Counted from the stretch's first letter, positions 17,823-28,301 are shown. The stretch is DNA of 64,000 nt from Microcoleus sp. FACHB-672 (GCF_014695725.1 NZ_JACJOU010000017.1:62001-126000); one strand, 5' to 3'. Program-made: numbers and translations. The notes: generated by a model not told the origin, from the letters alone.

Positions 17823-19220
17823 TCAGGCAACTGAGGTTTCAAGACATAGCCTTTTTTTTTGATGCTCGGATACGTTATTGGCAACTTGTTCGTTGCAAGG
17901 AATTTCGATCCAGAACTCTGCACCTTGTGCCGGCTCCGATACACACCGCAGCACTCCATTATGTTTCTTAACGACAATTTGATAGGTGAGGGCTAATCCC
18001 AGTCCTGTGCCTTCCCCTACGGGTTTGGTAGTGAAGAATGGATCGAAAAGTCTCGTCTTAACTGCTGATGTGATTCCCAGACCATTATCCTTAATACAGA
18101 TTGCCACGCGCTTGTTATCTTGAACTTGTGTGCGAATTGTGATGGTACTGGGGTTGCTTTGAAGTTCTTCTGGCAAACATTCGCGATCACGCTGTTGCAA
18201 GGCATCAATGGCATTGCTCAGAACATTCATGAACACCTGATTCATTTGGCCGGCATAACATTCAACTTTAGGTAAATCGCCATATTCTTTAATGATTTGA
18301 ATTGCAGGCCGCTCCGGTTTAGCTTTAAGCCGGTGTTGCAAAATTAGCAGCGTACTGTCAATTCCTTCGTGAATATTCACAGGCTTCATCTCGGCTTCAT
18401 CCAGTCGGGAGAAGTTCCGTAAAGTTAAAATAATTTGACGAATGCGGTTAGCCCCTATTTTCATTGAGGACAACACTTTTGGTAAATCCTCGATCAGAAA
18501 TTCTAAATCAATCTCTTTAATTAATTCTTCTATTTCGGCATTGGGGGTAGAAGTGTTCTGCTGGTAAAGATTAATTAGATTCAACAGGGATTCAACATAA
18601 TCACTGATGTGGTCAAGATTGCCATAAATAAAATTAACAGGATTATTAATTTCATGGGCGACCCCAGCTACCAATTGAGCCAAGCTGGACATTTTTTCAG
18701 CTTGAAATAATTGAGCTTGGGTTTGCTGCATTGCTTGATAAGCTTCATCTCGTTGTAGTAGGTTAATATATGCCTTGGAATGATAGCGAATACGCGCAAC
18801 TAGCTCAATTTTATCGGGAAGTTTTACCAGATAATCATTGGCACCAAAATTAAATGCTTCAGCTTTAACTTGCGGATCATCCTTATTTGACAGCACCATC
18901 ATCGGGATTTCGCGGGTTGCTGGATTCGCTCGAAAAAAACGTAATAATAACAACCCATCAATATCGGGCATTACTAAATCTTGTAAAATTACTGTTGGCC
19001 CAATTTCTGTCGCCATTTTAATGGCTTGGGCCGGCTCACTACAATAATGAAAAGTAATATCTTCTTCTGTGGCTAACATTCGGCGTATGGCTTCACCAAT
19101 CACCGCTTGATCGTCAACTAGCAAGACTATGATTGGGTGTTCTGACAAAGATAAAGCCGCCGTCTTGGAAGCAGTATCCTGTGCTTGTACAGTTGTTTCC
19201 TTAAAGAAGCTTGCGGCCAT
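17823..19220 (-). CDS. WspR-type receiver fused to histidine kinase
   Basis: A 465-residue soluble protein. Residues about 30-155 are a receiver domain with VDDQAVIGEAIRRML, phosphoacceptor Asp in ILQDLVMPDIDG, and GANDYLVKLPDKIELVARIRY. These stretches strongly resemble the receiver of WspR, the diguanylate cyclase output of the Wsp system. Where WspR continues into GGDEF, this protein instead has a short coiled coil, a HisKA domain (GVAHEINNPVNF) and a HATPase (NAIDAL, DNGLGI, FFTTKPVGEGTGLGL). The gene follows the Wsp-like chemosensory genes on the same strand, 617 bases beyond cheB, so it probably has its own promoter. I infer that CheA phosphorylates the receiver and so controls the kinase. 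Its target is not visible. The kinase half is a paralogue of the one at 328-2337. Confidence 0.88.
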   Translation of the reverse strand: MAASFFKETTVQAQDTASKTAALSLSEHPIIVLLVDDQAVIGEAIRRMLATEEDITFHYCSEPAQAIKMATEIGPTVILQDLVMPDIDGLLLLRFFRANPATREIPMMVLSNKDDPQVKAEAFNFGANDYLVKLPDKIELVARIRYHSKAYINLLQRDEAYQAMQQTQAQLFQAEKMSSLAQLVAGVAHEINNPVNFIYGNLDHISDYVESLLNLINLYQQNTSTPNAEIEELIKEIDLEFLIEDLPKVLSSMKIGANRIRQIILTLRNFSRLDEAEMKPVNIHEGIDSTLLILQHRLKAKPERPAIQIIKEYGDLPKVECYAGQMNQVFMNVLSNAIDALQQRDRECLPEELQSNPSTITIRTQVQDNKRVAICIKDNGLGITSAVKTRLFDPFFTTKPVGEGTGLGLALTYQIVVKKHNGVLRCVSEPAQGAEFWIEIPCNEQVANNVSEHQKKRLCLETSVA

Positions 19221-19837
19221 AGTTCGAGTTGTTTTGGTGAGAGTTTAAAAATTTTACTTCCCTAATTCCCAACTACCAAGGCTTCAAATCATTACTTAAT
19301 TAAATTTATAAAATTTATATTATCAGATATCTAGTATTTTAAATACCTTAAAAAATTAATTATTCTATAATGATTTATTCTCTAAATTTAAATGCAGTAT
19401 TAAAGTTTTATATAATATAAATTTTATCATCTTGCTCTATTATACCCACAAAAAGGCAAGGTTACCTATCCTATCTTTTAAAGAATATATAAACCTCATT
19501 TTATAGCTCCTTAAGTCTTTTTCTGGCGACTGTAATTTCACCTAAATTTGATTGTTTTTGCTCACCTATTACCCAAGTTAGCTCTAAAAAAATACATAAC
19601 ACCCTAGCGGACAGAGCCTTGAGAAATTTGCGAGATCAGCAACACGATAATTGCAGAGTTCGGTCACCAGTCAATCAGTTATTGCTCGACTAGGGCTGTA
19701 TATCAGACTAAACTCATCTCCATCGAGGGTTAAGCAGAGTTTAGCAAAATTTACCTAAACTCTCCATGAGTCGTGGTTCAACTTTTTGATGACTCCTCTG
19801 GAGAATCTATGCCGAGAAACATGAGTAATAATAAAAA
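19221..19837. other. AT-rich intergenic region
   Basis: A 617-base gap between the WspR-like kinase gene and cheB, both on the minus strand. The part near 19300-19460 is extremely AT-rich and includes the palindrome TTTATATAATATAAA. No ORF is convincing. It probably carries the kinase-gene promoter. Confidence 0.55.
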
Positions 19838-20866
19838 TTAAAAATAATTAACAAAAAGATTAACAAGGGCAGCAGAAATCCCATCTATCGGCAAAATCTT
19901 CGCTGCCGCGCCTAATTCCACGGCAGCTTTAGGCATTCCATAAACCACACAACTTGCTTGATTCTGGACAATAGTGTGCCAGCCGGCACACCGTAACTGA
20001 TAGAGACCTTGTGCACCGTCTTTACCCATACCAGTCAGCAGCACCCCGACACCGCTTCCCGGCCAGTATTTAGCAACACTGCTAAAAAAAACATCCACCG
20101 ATGGCCGGTAGAAACAATCCTGGGGTTCCTTGGTGTGGGTAAGCGTCAGATCCGAACGCAAAATTAAGTGGTCGTTTGTCCCAGCCAGCAGGGCTTTCCC
20201 GGCTTCAAACCGGCCACCATCCCTGGCTAACTCAACTTTCACCGGCGAACGATCATTCAACCACTGAACTAACCCAGGCGCAAACTGAACGTCGATATGC
20301 TGAACAATCGCAACAGCCGCCGAGAAATTTTTAGGTAAATTGGACAAAATTGCTTTCAAGGCGCGAGGGCCGCCGGTGGAAGCACCGATCACAATTAAAG
20401 GTAACACTGGCTTGGATGGCACAGGCCCTTTTTGAGCCGGCTGCATTTGATCTTGGCGGCGAGGTGATTTGCCAAGCAATTTGCCAATTATGGCAATTTT
20501 TGCTAGCAATTTTGCTCCATTATCAGCCTGTCCGCGAACGCCTAAAATGGGGAGGTTAACGGCATCCAGCGCTCCATAACCCATCGCTTCAAAAACTTTC
20601 GACGCTTGAGCGTTGACGCTAGCCGTGACTACCACAATCGCGCACGGAGATTGGCTCATAATCTGGTGGGTTGCCTCAACCCCATCCATCACCGGCATCA
20701 ATAGATCCATCAAAACCAAATCGGGGCAATCTCTAGCACATTGTCTGACTGCTTGTAGGCCATTATAGGCAACCCAAGCTATTTGGTAGTCTGCAACCGT
20801 TGCTAAGACCCGCCGTATTGCTTCGACTGCCATCAGTGTGTCATTAACGATGGCAATTCGTATCAT
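19838..20866 (-). CDS. cheB: CheB methylesterase, WspF-like
   Basis: A 342-residue response regulator with an N-terminal receiver (phosphoacceptor D54 in [13 protein letters not shown]) and a C-terminal methylesterase domain. The esterase triad is present: Ser in [10 protein letters not shown], His in VQHID and Asp in [10 protein letters not shown]. It removes methyl groups from the chemoreceptor to reset sensitivity. The receiver starts [11 protein letters not shown], with Asn in place of the first acidic residue; WspF proteins share this IVND start, so this supports Wsp-type membership rather than loss of function. Its ATG overlaps the cheA stop by one base (TAATG), showing translational coupling. 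Confidence 0.93.
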   Translation of the reverse strand: MIRIAIVNDTLMAVEAIRRVLATVADYQIAWVAYNGLQAVRQCARDCPDLVLMDLLMPVMDGVEATHQIMSQSPCAIVVVTASVNAQASKVFEAMGYGALDAVNLPILGVRGQADNGAKLLAKIAIIGKLLGKSPRRQDQMQPAQKGPVPSKPVLPLIVIGASTGGPRALKAILSNLPKNFSAAVAIVQHIDVQFAPGLVQWLNDRSPVKVELARDGGRFEAGKALLAGTNDHLILRSDLTLTHTKEPQDCFYRPSVDVFFSSVAKYWPGSGVGVLLTGMGKDGAQGLYQLRCAGWHTIVQNQASCVVYGMPKAAVELGAAAKILPIDGISAALVNLFVNYF

Positions 20867-23250
20867 TATTCGCCAATCAAATCGATTACAGCATTTAAGA
20901 GCGTATCATCATGAAAACTGCTTTTTGTTAAATAGTAATTTGCTCCCGCTTCCAGCCCTCGAAGGCGGTCTTCTTCCCGGTCTTTATAGGAAACAATCAT
21001 TACCGGCAAAGATTTAAAATTAGAATGATTTTTAATTTGAGTCACCAGTTCGATTCCATTCATGCGAGGCATATCGACATCAGTGATAATCAAGTTATAT
21101 TGGCCGGTGCGAACTGCATTCCACCCATCGACTCCGTTAACAGCAACTTCAACTTCATAACCATTATTTTCCAGTAACTTTCGCTCAACTTCCCGCACAG
21201 TAATCGAATCATCAACCACTAAAATTCGTTTGCGGGGTGCGGATGGAGCGCTGTCGCCGGCACTACTAACCGGGTTTAATCGCCCGTTTGCGAGCAGCTT
21301 ATCGATAGAGCGTACCATATCCTCAACATCAATAATCAAAACAGGAGAACCGTCCTCTAGAATTGCTGCGGCGCTAATATCTTGGACTTTACCCAGTCGC
21401 GGATCTAACGGTCTGACAACTAAATCGCGTTCGCCTAAAAACCGATCAACAACTAACCCGTATCGGCTTGATCGATCACTGATAATAACCACCGGCAGAT
21501 CTTCTGAGTTGAGGGTGAATGGGTTCAATTCTAACACTTGATAAGCAGCCACTAGCCCAATTGTTTGATTGTCTGTCATAAAATACTGGCGATTTTCAAC
21601 AAGTGGAATTGTCTCTTTGGGAACTAGAACAATTCGCTCAATTCGCGTGAGTGGGAAAGCATACGGTTCTCCAGAAATTTCGACTAGCAAAGTGCGAATG
21701 ACTGACAAAGTCAGGGGCAATTGCAAGTGAAAACTCATGCCCTTACCCTGCTTAGACACAGCCCGTAGCACGCCGCCAAATTCCCGCACAACACTTTGAG
21801 CTACATCTAAACCGACGCCACGACCAGAAATTTGGCTAACTGTATTTCTGGTGGAAAACCCCGGCAAAAATAGAAAATCTATTAGCTCGGTTTCTGTTAA
21901 CTGAGCAACTATGTCTGAAGTAGATAAATTTTTCTCTACAATTTTTTCACGCAATCGATTGAAGTTGACTCCCTGGCCATCATCTGAAATGGTAATAGAT
22001 AACATACCGGCGCGATGTGTAGCTTCGAGGCGCACGGTTCCGTCTGCCGGCTTGCCCGCAGCTAACCGCTCTTCCGGAAACTCAATTCCGTGGGCGATAG
22101 CGTTTTGCAGGATATGAGTCAGGGGCGCTTCTAATTTCTCTAAAATGTCGCGATCAACTTGAGTGGATTTTCCAACAATTTCAAATTTGACTTGCTTGCC
22201 CAGGTGTCTCGCCAGATCGCGAACCATGCGAGGAAAGCCTTGCACCCCATCCGCAAAAGGACGCATATGACTGGCGATCACTTCACGATAAAGCCGGTCT
22301 GAAAGATTACCAAAGCGACGAGAAAAAAGTTCTAATTCGCTCAGTCGTTCGTTTAAAGTTTGGTTGCATTCGCTGGCTTTTTGTTGAGCGAAATTTAGGG
22401 TTTCTGTGGTGCCGGCTTTAAGCTGTTCGCCTTCAAAAGATTCTTGTAATTTCTCTAGAAGATTTGACAGTTCTCCCTGTTGCTTTCTCAGTTTGAACAA
22501 GGAATCTGCAAAAGGTTGTAGCCAATTCACTTCTACGAGAGATTCGCCGGCTAAGCCCATCAACCGATTTAAATTTTCTGCGCTTAATCGCACCACTCGC
22601 TCTGTGTTATTTTGAAATTTAAATTTTGAGTTTTGCGCCGAGAATTGTGCGTCTTCTTTTGAGGGAGATAAGGGTTGAATACTGAACGTTTGTTCTGTGC
22701 TATCGATAGCAGCCGGCACCAGCAGTGCAGGGGCATCTGATTGGGAGAGATTATCGGCTGGCTGGATCGCTAAATTTTCAGAGGGCGGCTCAATTTCAGC
22801 TTGAATTAAGACAGGGGGCAGGGGATGTGCTTCTGGTGCCGGTGATGCGATTGCGGCAATTGCCGCTATTAATGTGTCAATTTCGGCTTGATGTTCAATT
22901 TGCCAACTGTGGATATCGCTTTCACTAAGTTGGGCAAGGCGTATCAGTTCATCAACTCCGTGTAGCAGCACATCAATTGTGCCGGCTGAATCAACTCTAA
23001 TGGTTCCCTTTTGGGCTGCAACAAAGCAGTCTTCCATGACGTGAGCTATTTTGACAGCTCCCTCAACTTGAACAATCCGGGCAGCGCCTTTAATTGAATG
23101 GGCAGCACGCATTAAAGATTCTAATTCTGCGGCTATATTTGGGTTGGTTTCCAGCGCTAACAAGCTGTTGTTTAATAGGGCTGCCTGGTTTTCTACTTCC
23201 ATGCGGAATAAATCCATCATGGAAAAGTTGCTTAAATCCTCATACTTCAT
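20866..23250 (-). CDS. cheA: Hybrid chemotaxis kinase CheA-REC, WspE-like
   Basis: A 794-residue kinase of the WspE layout: Hpt domain with phosphorylated H51 in [11 protein letters not shown]; a variable linker; a dimerisation region and CheA-type HATPase ([25 protein letters not shown]); a CheW-like domain; and a C-terminal receiver (about residues 670-790) with [11 protein letters not shown] and Asp in [11 protein letters not shown]. It receives signals from the MCP through the CheW proteins and passes phosphate to CheB and, by inference, to the WspR-type receiver at 17823. No separate P2 domain is evident. It is 244 bases behind the Cys-rich CheW gene and overlaps cheB by one base. Confidence 0.94.
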   Translation of the reverse strand: MKYEDLSNFSMMDLFRMEVENQAALLNNSLLALETNPNIAAELESLMRAAHSIKGAARIVQVEGAVKIAHVMEDCFVAAQKGTIRVDSAGTIDVLLHGVDELIRLAQLSESDIHSWQIEHQAEIDTLIAAIAAIASPAPEAHPLPPVLIQAEIEPPSENLAIQPADNLSQSDAPALLVPAAIDSTEQTFSIQPLSPSKEDAQFSAQNSKFKFQNNTERVVRLSAENLNRLMGLAGESLVEVNWLQPFADSLFKLRKQQGELSNLLEKLQESFEGEQLKAGTTETLNFAQQKASECNQTLNERLSELELFSRRFGNLSDRLYREVIASHMRPFADGVQGFPRMVRDLARHLGKQVKFEIVGKSTQVDRDILEKLEAPLTHILQNAIAHGIEFPEERLAAGKPADGTVRLEATHRAGMLSITISDDGQGVNFNRLREKIVEKNLSTSDIVAQLTETELIDFLFLPGFSTRNTVSQISGRGVGLDVAQSVVREFGGVLRAVSKQGKGMSFHLQLPLTLSVIRTLLVEISGEPYAFPLTRIERIVLVPKETIPLVENRQYFMTDNQTIGLVAAYQVLELNPFTLNSEDLPVVIISDRSSRYGLVVDRFLGERDLVVRPLDPRLGKVQDISAAAILEDGSPVLIIDVEDMVRSIDKLLANGRLNPVSSAGDSAPSAPRKRILVVDDSITVREVERKLLENNGYEVEVAVNGVDGWNAVRTGQYNLIITDVDMPRMNGIELVTQIKNHSNFKSLPVMIVSYKDREEDRLRGLEAGANYYLTKSSFHDDTLLNAVIDLIGE

Positions 23251-23494
23251 TTGTCAATTGTCTGCTGGTAGAGGCGAGTGTGTTTTGTCTTGACAATCAC
23301 AGATGCACACAGAGCGGGCGTTTCAATGGGGTTAGAAATTGAGTTTTCAGAGAGTTGACTCAGTTCTGTTGTTTGCGCCGGCATAAAAGTTATGCGCTAA
23401 GGTGCGCCCCCCGAATAGGGCGATTCGATTGGATTTAAATTTGTTATTGATTCAGCGTTCGTTGAAAATTGTCAAGCCCTAAAAGCTAGCTTCT

Positions 23495-24169
23495 TCACAA
23501 GTTTTTTTTAGTTAGCGTGTAAAATATTAATTCCTCATCTAAATAATTAACATTTCTATCTTGCCATTTTATTAGATGTTTTGTATAGGTTGGTGAGGCT
23601 TTAGCGACAGTTGCCGGCACATGGGTCAATTCTTCTGGCCCGACGCGATGCACCCCATAAATTTCATCAACTGCAAATACCCAGCGATTTTCTTCTTTTT
23701 CTACAACAACCATTCGTTTATAAATGACATGAGTCATATTTTGAGCGAGAGCTGCCGATGCGGTTTCTAAACCTAATAGATGAGTCAGAGAAACGCACAG
23801 TTGGAGTTCACCTCGGATGTTTACCAATCCCAGGAGAGTATTGTTACTGCGGTGGGGCAACGTACGTATAGGACACGGGGGTGTAACTTCTTTGAATAAT
23901 TGAGCCGGCAGGGCTAGCCATTCTCTTCCCAGCCGAAAAATTGCCACTGATAGGGTGCCGGCATCTGTAAATTGACGGGTTATCGCGACTTTTTCTTGAG
24001 CCAGCACTTGAGTCCACTCACTCACATAGTCGGCATCAGTTTCTCGTTCCAGCAAATGACGACCGGCAGTAGAATAAACAGGACAATTACGGCAGTGTAT
24101 GTAGGTTTTCAGTTCTGAACAAGAGCGATCTCCTTGAACTCCGATTTGATTCCAGCAATTGTTTTTCAT
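23495..24169 (-). CDS. cheW: CheW-like coupling protein with Cys-rich N-terminus, WspD-like
   Basis: A 224-residue CheW protein. The CheW fold occupies about residues 65-215 (FRLGREWLALPAQLFKEV, LLGLVNIRGELQLCVSL). Ahead of it is a conserved segment with cysteines at 5, 17, 26 and 29 (CWNQIGVQGDRSC, HCRNCPVY), the hallmark of WspD. The four cysteines could bind a metal or Fe-S centre, but this is untested here. The protein should link the MCP to CheA. It sits between the MCP and cheA genes, as wspD does in the Wsp operon. Confidence 0.9.
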   Translation of the reverse strand: MKNNCWNQIGVQGDRSCSELKTYIHCRNCPVYSTAGRHLLERETDADYVSEWTQVLAQEKVAITRQFTDAGTLSVAIFRLGREWLALPAQLFKEVTPPCPIRTLPHRSNNTLLGLVNIRGELQLCVSLTHLLGLETASAALAQNMTHVIYKRMVVVEKEENRWVFAVDEIYGVHRVGPEELTHVPATVAKASPTYTKHLIKWQDRNVNYLDEELIFYTLTKKNL

Positions 24170-24341
24170 CGGCTGATTGCTCCATAGGGTTCGTTATTTT
24201 TGATGGGTTTAGGCCATAAACCCATTGGCAATTTTTAGAGTTATAACCGAGAACTTCATTATTTAAAATTCCTTTTTCTCTTTTTTATCTCTTGGAAAGA
24301 CTTAGAACACTATCCCTGAATAATGGCTTTTTTCCGAGTAA

Positions 24342-25934
24342 CTACTTTAAAGCAAGAACTTCTCGGCGTAAGCCATGCGCTGCTTCGTTCAACTGTGAAA
24401 GCGCACTGTTAATTTCTCGGAGAGAATCAGCCGTTTGTGTGGAAGATTCACTTAGCTGTACCATCGCCTCACTAATCTGGCCGGCACCTAATGACTGCGC
24501 TTCCATCCCCTGATTCACTGCTTCAAAACGGGGATTTAACGCTTGTACTTGCTCGATGATTTCTGCCAGTTGCACGCTGATATTTCGCACATCTTCCACT
24601 CCCCGTCCCACTTCTTTGGTAAATTTATCCATTTCCATCACGCCGGTTGCCACCGCTGATTGCATTTCTTTGACCATCTGTTCTATGTCGAGTGTGGCCA
24701 CTGCTGTGCGGTCTGCCAGACGACGAATTTCTCTGGCAACGACCGCAAATCCTAACCCATATTCTCCCGCTTTCTCTGCTTCTATTGCAGCATTTAATGA
24801 CAGTAAATTTGTCTGATCTGCTACTTTTGTAATTGTTGTAACGACGCTGTTAATATTATTGGCTTTTGCTGAAATCGTGCCTAACTTTGACGAAATAGTT
24901 GCAGTTGCTTCTGCCAGTTGCCGCATGGTTGCTTCCATCACTACTAAGTCTTTTTGACTGTTCCCGGCTGCTTTCGCTGTGGTTTCTGATAAAAGTGTCA
25001 CTTCATCCATTGTTTTAACTAATTGTCCCGATGTCGCGGCAATTTCTTTGGCTGTCGCTACTACTTCATTCGTGGAGGCCGCTTGTTCTGCGATCATCGC
25101 TTCTAATTGTTTCCCTGAAGCGGCGATTTGTGTGGCGGATGTAGTGACTTGTATTCCTGACTGCTGTACTTGAGTTTCCAGGGGTTTAGCAATTTTTTGA
25201 GTGAAATACATCCCAAAAAGTACAGCAGTCAGAGGGCCGAGTAGTATGCCTACAGCAACCCAAAAAGTTGATTGAGTGACATCTTGATCAGCTTCTACTT
25301 TCGTTGCTAAACCAGACACTTCGTCGTACTCAAGGATATCTAGAATCGATGCTGTTACGGCTTTAAAGGAATTCAGTTCTTCATTCGCTGCAAAATTACT
25401 AATTTTAGTAAGTCGTTCCATCGCTACTTGAGCGGTTGCTATTTGTGGTGATTTTTGTTTGCCCTGAACTGTCAACTCCAGCAGAACGGCTCGGGGTGCA
25501 AAGACACCCAATTCCGCAAACCTTTCGTAATTTCGCATAAACTCTTCATGATCTTGCTTCCATATTTTCCAATTTTCAAAGAATTTTTTATAAAGTTTTT
25601 TTTCTTCTTCCCCTTGAGGGGTTAATTCGTATTGCTTAAAACCTTGATTAATCTGTTCCCAAGCATTCTTAATTTGGACTAATTCGGCATCTCGATTTTC
25701 TTTACTTAATAGTGGATTTAACAAGGCTCGCTCCCCTGACTGCACTTGAGTTTGTCCTTCATTAATTTTCCACAGGCTCATGGCACTAGGCAAATGATTA
25801 TTACTGAGGGTATTGATGTGGCTACTTAGTCGAGAATTTCCACTCCAGCCCACTGCCGCCACAATTAATACAATGAACCCAATAAATAAAAATGCGCTAA
25901 ATAATCGGGTTTGCAATTTCATTTTATTAAACAT
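24342..25934 (-). CDS. Methyl-accepting chemoreceptor, WspA-like
   Basis: A 530-residue receptor. Transmembrane helix 1 is at about residues 11-30, a periplasmic four-helix-bundle sensor at about 35-215, and helix 2 at about 228-248. The rest is a long cytoplasmic signalling coiled coil whose tip reads KVADQTNLLSLNAAIEAEKA. A clear HAMP domain is not seen after helix 2; the chain passes quickly into the signalling helices, as I recall for WspA. There is no C-terminal pentapeptide for CheR/CheB docking. WspA responds to surface contact or envelope stress in pseudomonads; the signal here is unknown. Confidence 0.92.
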   Translation of the reverse strand: MFNKMKLQTRLFSAFLFIGFIVLIVAAVGWSGNSRLSSHINTLSNNHLPSAMSLWKINEGQTQVQSGERALLNPLLSKENRDAELVQIKNAWEQINQGFKQYELTPQGEEEKKLYKKFFENWKIWKQDHEEFMRNYERFAELGVFAPRAVLLELTVQGKQKSPQIATAQVAMERLTKISNFAANEELNSFKAVTASILDILEYDEVSGLATKVEADQDVTQSTFWVAVGILLGPLTAVLFGMYFTQKIAKPLETQVQQSGIQVTTSATQIAASGKQLEAMIAEQAASTNEVVATAKEIAATSGQLVKTMDEVTLLSETTAKAAGNSQKDLVVMEATMRQLAEATATISSKLGTISAKANNINSVVTTITKVADQTNLLSLNAAIEAEKAGEYGLGFAVVAREIRRLADRTAVATLDIEQMVKEMQSAVATGVMEMDKFTKEVGRGVEDVRNISVQLAEIIEQVQALNPRFEAVNQGMEAQSLGAGQISEAMVQLSESSTQTADSLREINSALSQLNEAAHGLRREVLALK

Positions 25935-26393
25935 GGTTTTTTTGAGGTATTGATTGATTTTTTCTAAAATATCTTTTTTGATTAATAAAATTGATATCTC
26001 AATAAATCGATTTAATTCTTTTGGATAAAGTGCTTATTTCCCTTCTATAATATTTTACTGTAATCACCTGAGACTTTTTGTCAACTTTTCGCATATTTTT
26101 CATTTCTTTCCCTACTTTTTTGTAAGTTTATCCATTTACATCACACCAGTTGCTATAGTCTATTGTGAAATTTTTATCCTTTGAAATATTTATGATACTT
26201 GACTTGCTGGATAATACAATAGATTGTTAAATATAATTAATCAAACAGTAGATATTAAATATCTTAAAAGTGTGTGACTTGGGAAGCTTGAGTTTTGAAA
26301 CATCATTATTTTATCCTAAACAAGGAAATTAAAGTATATATTGGTTTCTTTGTAGCAGCTAGCTGCTTAATCTAACCATTCGCGATTTGGCTG
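25935..26393. other. AT-rich gap inside the chemosensory cluster
   Basis: A 459-base gap between cheR and the receptor gene, both minus strand. It is very AT-rich and contains no gene. It likely holds a separate promoter for receptor-cheW-cheA-cheB. A sequence resembling part of the receptor coding region lies near 26100-26160 (TTTGTAAGTTTATCCATTTACATCAC), possibly a worn duplicate of the DNA at about 24617-24643. Confidence 0.5.
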
Positions 26394-27665
26394 TTACTTA
26401 TAAAGTCGTTGGATTCGCTGTCGTATGACTGCCGCACCGGCTCGATCTCCGCGCTGCTCTTTGAGTAGTGCCAAGTGCGTCAGTGCTTCATAATGATTAG
26501 GTTGTAGGTAGATGGCTTTGTAGAAGCATTCCTCAGCGCCTTCCTCCTTACCGGCAGCTTGGCGCACCTCTCCTAATAAAAAATAAGCTTCTGCACTGGC
26601 AGGATTTTGACTCAAGTAAGTTTCGCACAGGGTGATTGCTTCATTTAGATGTCCTAAATTTGCTAAATTTCGGGCAGTTTCTAACAAAGATTCTTGAGTG
26701 TGACGTGTTTCTCGATTGAGTCGCGAAGAGACTTCTTTGCTAGACAAATTGACTGCTAAGTTGGGGGCAGATTTTACAACTGGGGTAATGGCAGCAGGGG
26801 TTGTAAGACTTTTAAATTGGTATTTTTCTGCATTAAAAATATCTTTCGTTAAGTTAGGAGAAGGTTCAACCGCTTTTCGGTAGGCAAAAGCTAGGGGATG
26901 TTGAATAGAAATAAACTGCGAATTTTGAAGCTGCCCTGTTTCTGCAGAGCCAACAAATAGCAATCCTTTGGAAGATAGTAAACGCTCTATAACTTGAATT
27001 GCTCGCTCTCTAGCTAGATGATCACAGTAAATTAATAAATTGCGGCAAAAAATCGCATCATAATAAGCTTTACCTATCATAAAACTTGCATCGAACAAAT
27101 TGCCGTGAATAAAATTAACCAAACACTTGATCGATTCACATAATTGATAACTTTCCTTTAAAGGCTGAAAGTAAATATTTCTAAATTCGTTGTTATTTCC
27201 TCGGAAAGAATTTCTTTCATAAATAGCACGACGAGCTTTTAGTAGAGATTGATTACTGATATCAACAGCATCAATATGAATTTTTTTTGCACTTAACCCC
27301 GCCTCTAAAAGTGTGATGGCAATTGAGTACGGTTCCTCTCCTGTAGAACAGGGCACACTTAAGACACGAAACACGCTGTTTGGATGCGCCGGCAACCACT
27401 CTTTCATCACATAGCGGCTTAAAAAAACAAAAGGTTCTCTATCTCGAAAAAACCAAGTTTCCGGCACGATGATATTTTCAATGAGTGCTTCTAACTCTTG
27501 TGTAGAGGTTCGCAAGCGAAGCAAATAAGTTTGCATATCGGGCAACCCGCTCTCGATCATACGCTGGCGAATTGAGCGGGCAATTGTGCTAGAACCTAAC
27601 GAGTTTGCTTCTAAGCCAATTTTTTCTCTGAGCAAGGCTTCAATCGCTTCTTGTGTCATAATCAT
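26394..27665 (-). CDS. cheR: CheR methyltransferase with C-terminal TPR, WspC-like
   Basis: A 423-residue protein. The N-terminal CheR domain (about residues 1-275) has the helical subdomain with IVPETWFFRDREPF, the SAM-binding motif SVPCSTGEEPYSIA, VDISNQSLLKARR and FCRNLLIYCD. The C-terminal part (about 330-420) contains TPR repeats (AEAYFLLGEVRQAAGKEEGA, NHYEALTHLALLKEQRGD). The CheR-TPR fusion is typical of WspC and of CheR proteins in non-motility systems. It methylates receptor glutamates. It is 45 bases from the small CheW gene upstream. Confidence 0.93.
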   Translation of the reverse strand: MIMTQEAIEALLREKIGLEANSLGSSTIARSIRQRMIESGLPDMQTYLLRLRTSTQELEALIENIIVPETWFFRDREPFVFLSRYVMKEWLPAHPNSVFRVLSVPCSTGEEPYSIAITLLEAGLSAKKIHIDAVDISNQSLLKARRAIYERNSFRGNNNEFRNIYFQPLKESYQLCESIKCLVNFIHGNLFDASFMIGKAYYDAIFCRNLLIYCDHLARERAIQVIERLLSSKGLLFVGSAETGQLQNSQFISIQHPLAFAYRKAVEPSPNLTKDIFNAEKYQFKSLTTPAAITPVVKSAPNLAVNLSSKEVSSRLNRETRHTQESLLETARNLANLGHLNEAITLCETYLSQNPASAEAYFLLGEVRQAAGKEEGAEECFYKAIYLQPNHYEALTHLALLKEQRGDRAGAAVIRQRIQRLYK

Positions 27666-27709
27666 CCAAAATTAAAACAAATTTGTTAAGTTGACTATTT
27701 GAATTAACC

Positions 27710-28168
27710 TTAGTTAGCAAAGGTTGACATTAAAAAATTACTTTGTGACTCAGACACCAGGGATTCCACCCCTATACATTGAATGATTCCTTGCTCATCT
27801 ACAATTATTTTTCCCCGAGAACCAGATTGATTGATATTAATTACTGAATCCACAAATTTATTGTCTGAGTGATTAATAATTTCCGTGACTCGTTCTGCCA
27901 TGACTCCTAAAAAGCTTGAGGGGCGATCTCCAATTGAATAATGAACGATGATAATTCGCGTACTTAAATAAGGCCGGCAAGAATCCCCTTGAAGGATTTG
28001 GCACATATCAATCACCGGCACAATTTCACCGCGATAGTTAAACAATCCTGCAAAATATTCAGGGGTCTGGTGGAGCTTTGTTAAAGCAACAACCGGCAGC
28101 ACTTCTACAACTCGACTGATTTCTAAAGCATATCGCTCATTGCCGACATAGAAGATCAACATTAGCAT
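27710..28168 (-). CDS. cheW: CheW coupling protein, WspB-like
   Basis: A CheW protein of about 152 residues, with MLIFYVGNERYALEISRV at the start and GLFNYRGEIVPVIDM in the middle, both characteristic of the family. It would couple receptor and CheA. The ORF can be read six codons further from a TTG at 28186. I prefer the ATG at 28168, which brings the conserved beta strand close to the N-terminus. It is the first gene of the Wsp-like cluster in the direction of transcription. Confidence 0.88.
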   Translation of the reverse strand: MLMLIFYVGNERYALEISRVVEVLPVVALTKLHQTPEYFAGLFNYRGEIVPVIDMCQILQGDSCRPYLSTRIIIVHYSIGDRPSSFLGVMAERVTEIINHSDNKFVDSVININQSGSRGKIIVDEQGIIQCIGVESLVSESQSNFLMSTFAN

Positions 28169-28301
28169 AATTAGCCTGACCCTCAAACTTGATAGACTTA
28201 GTTAAGTATTCCCACTCACAGCCAGCAAGGCAACAAATAGCCATTATAATTGTTGCTAAACGCCCTCGTATTTATCATATAAAAAAATTTAGAAAATGAA
28301 G

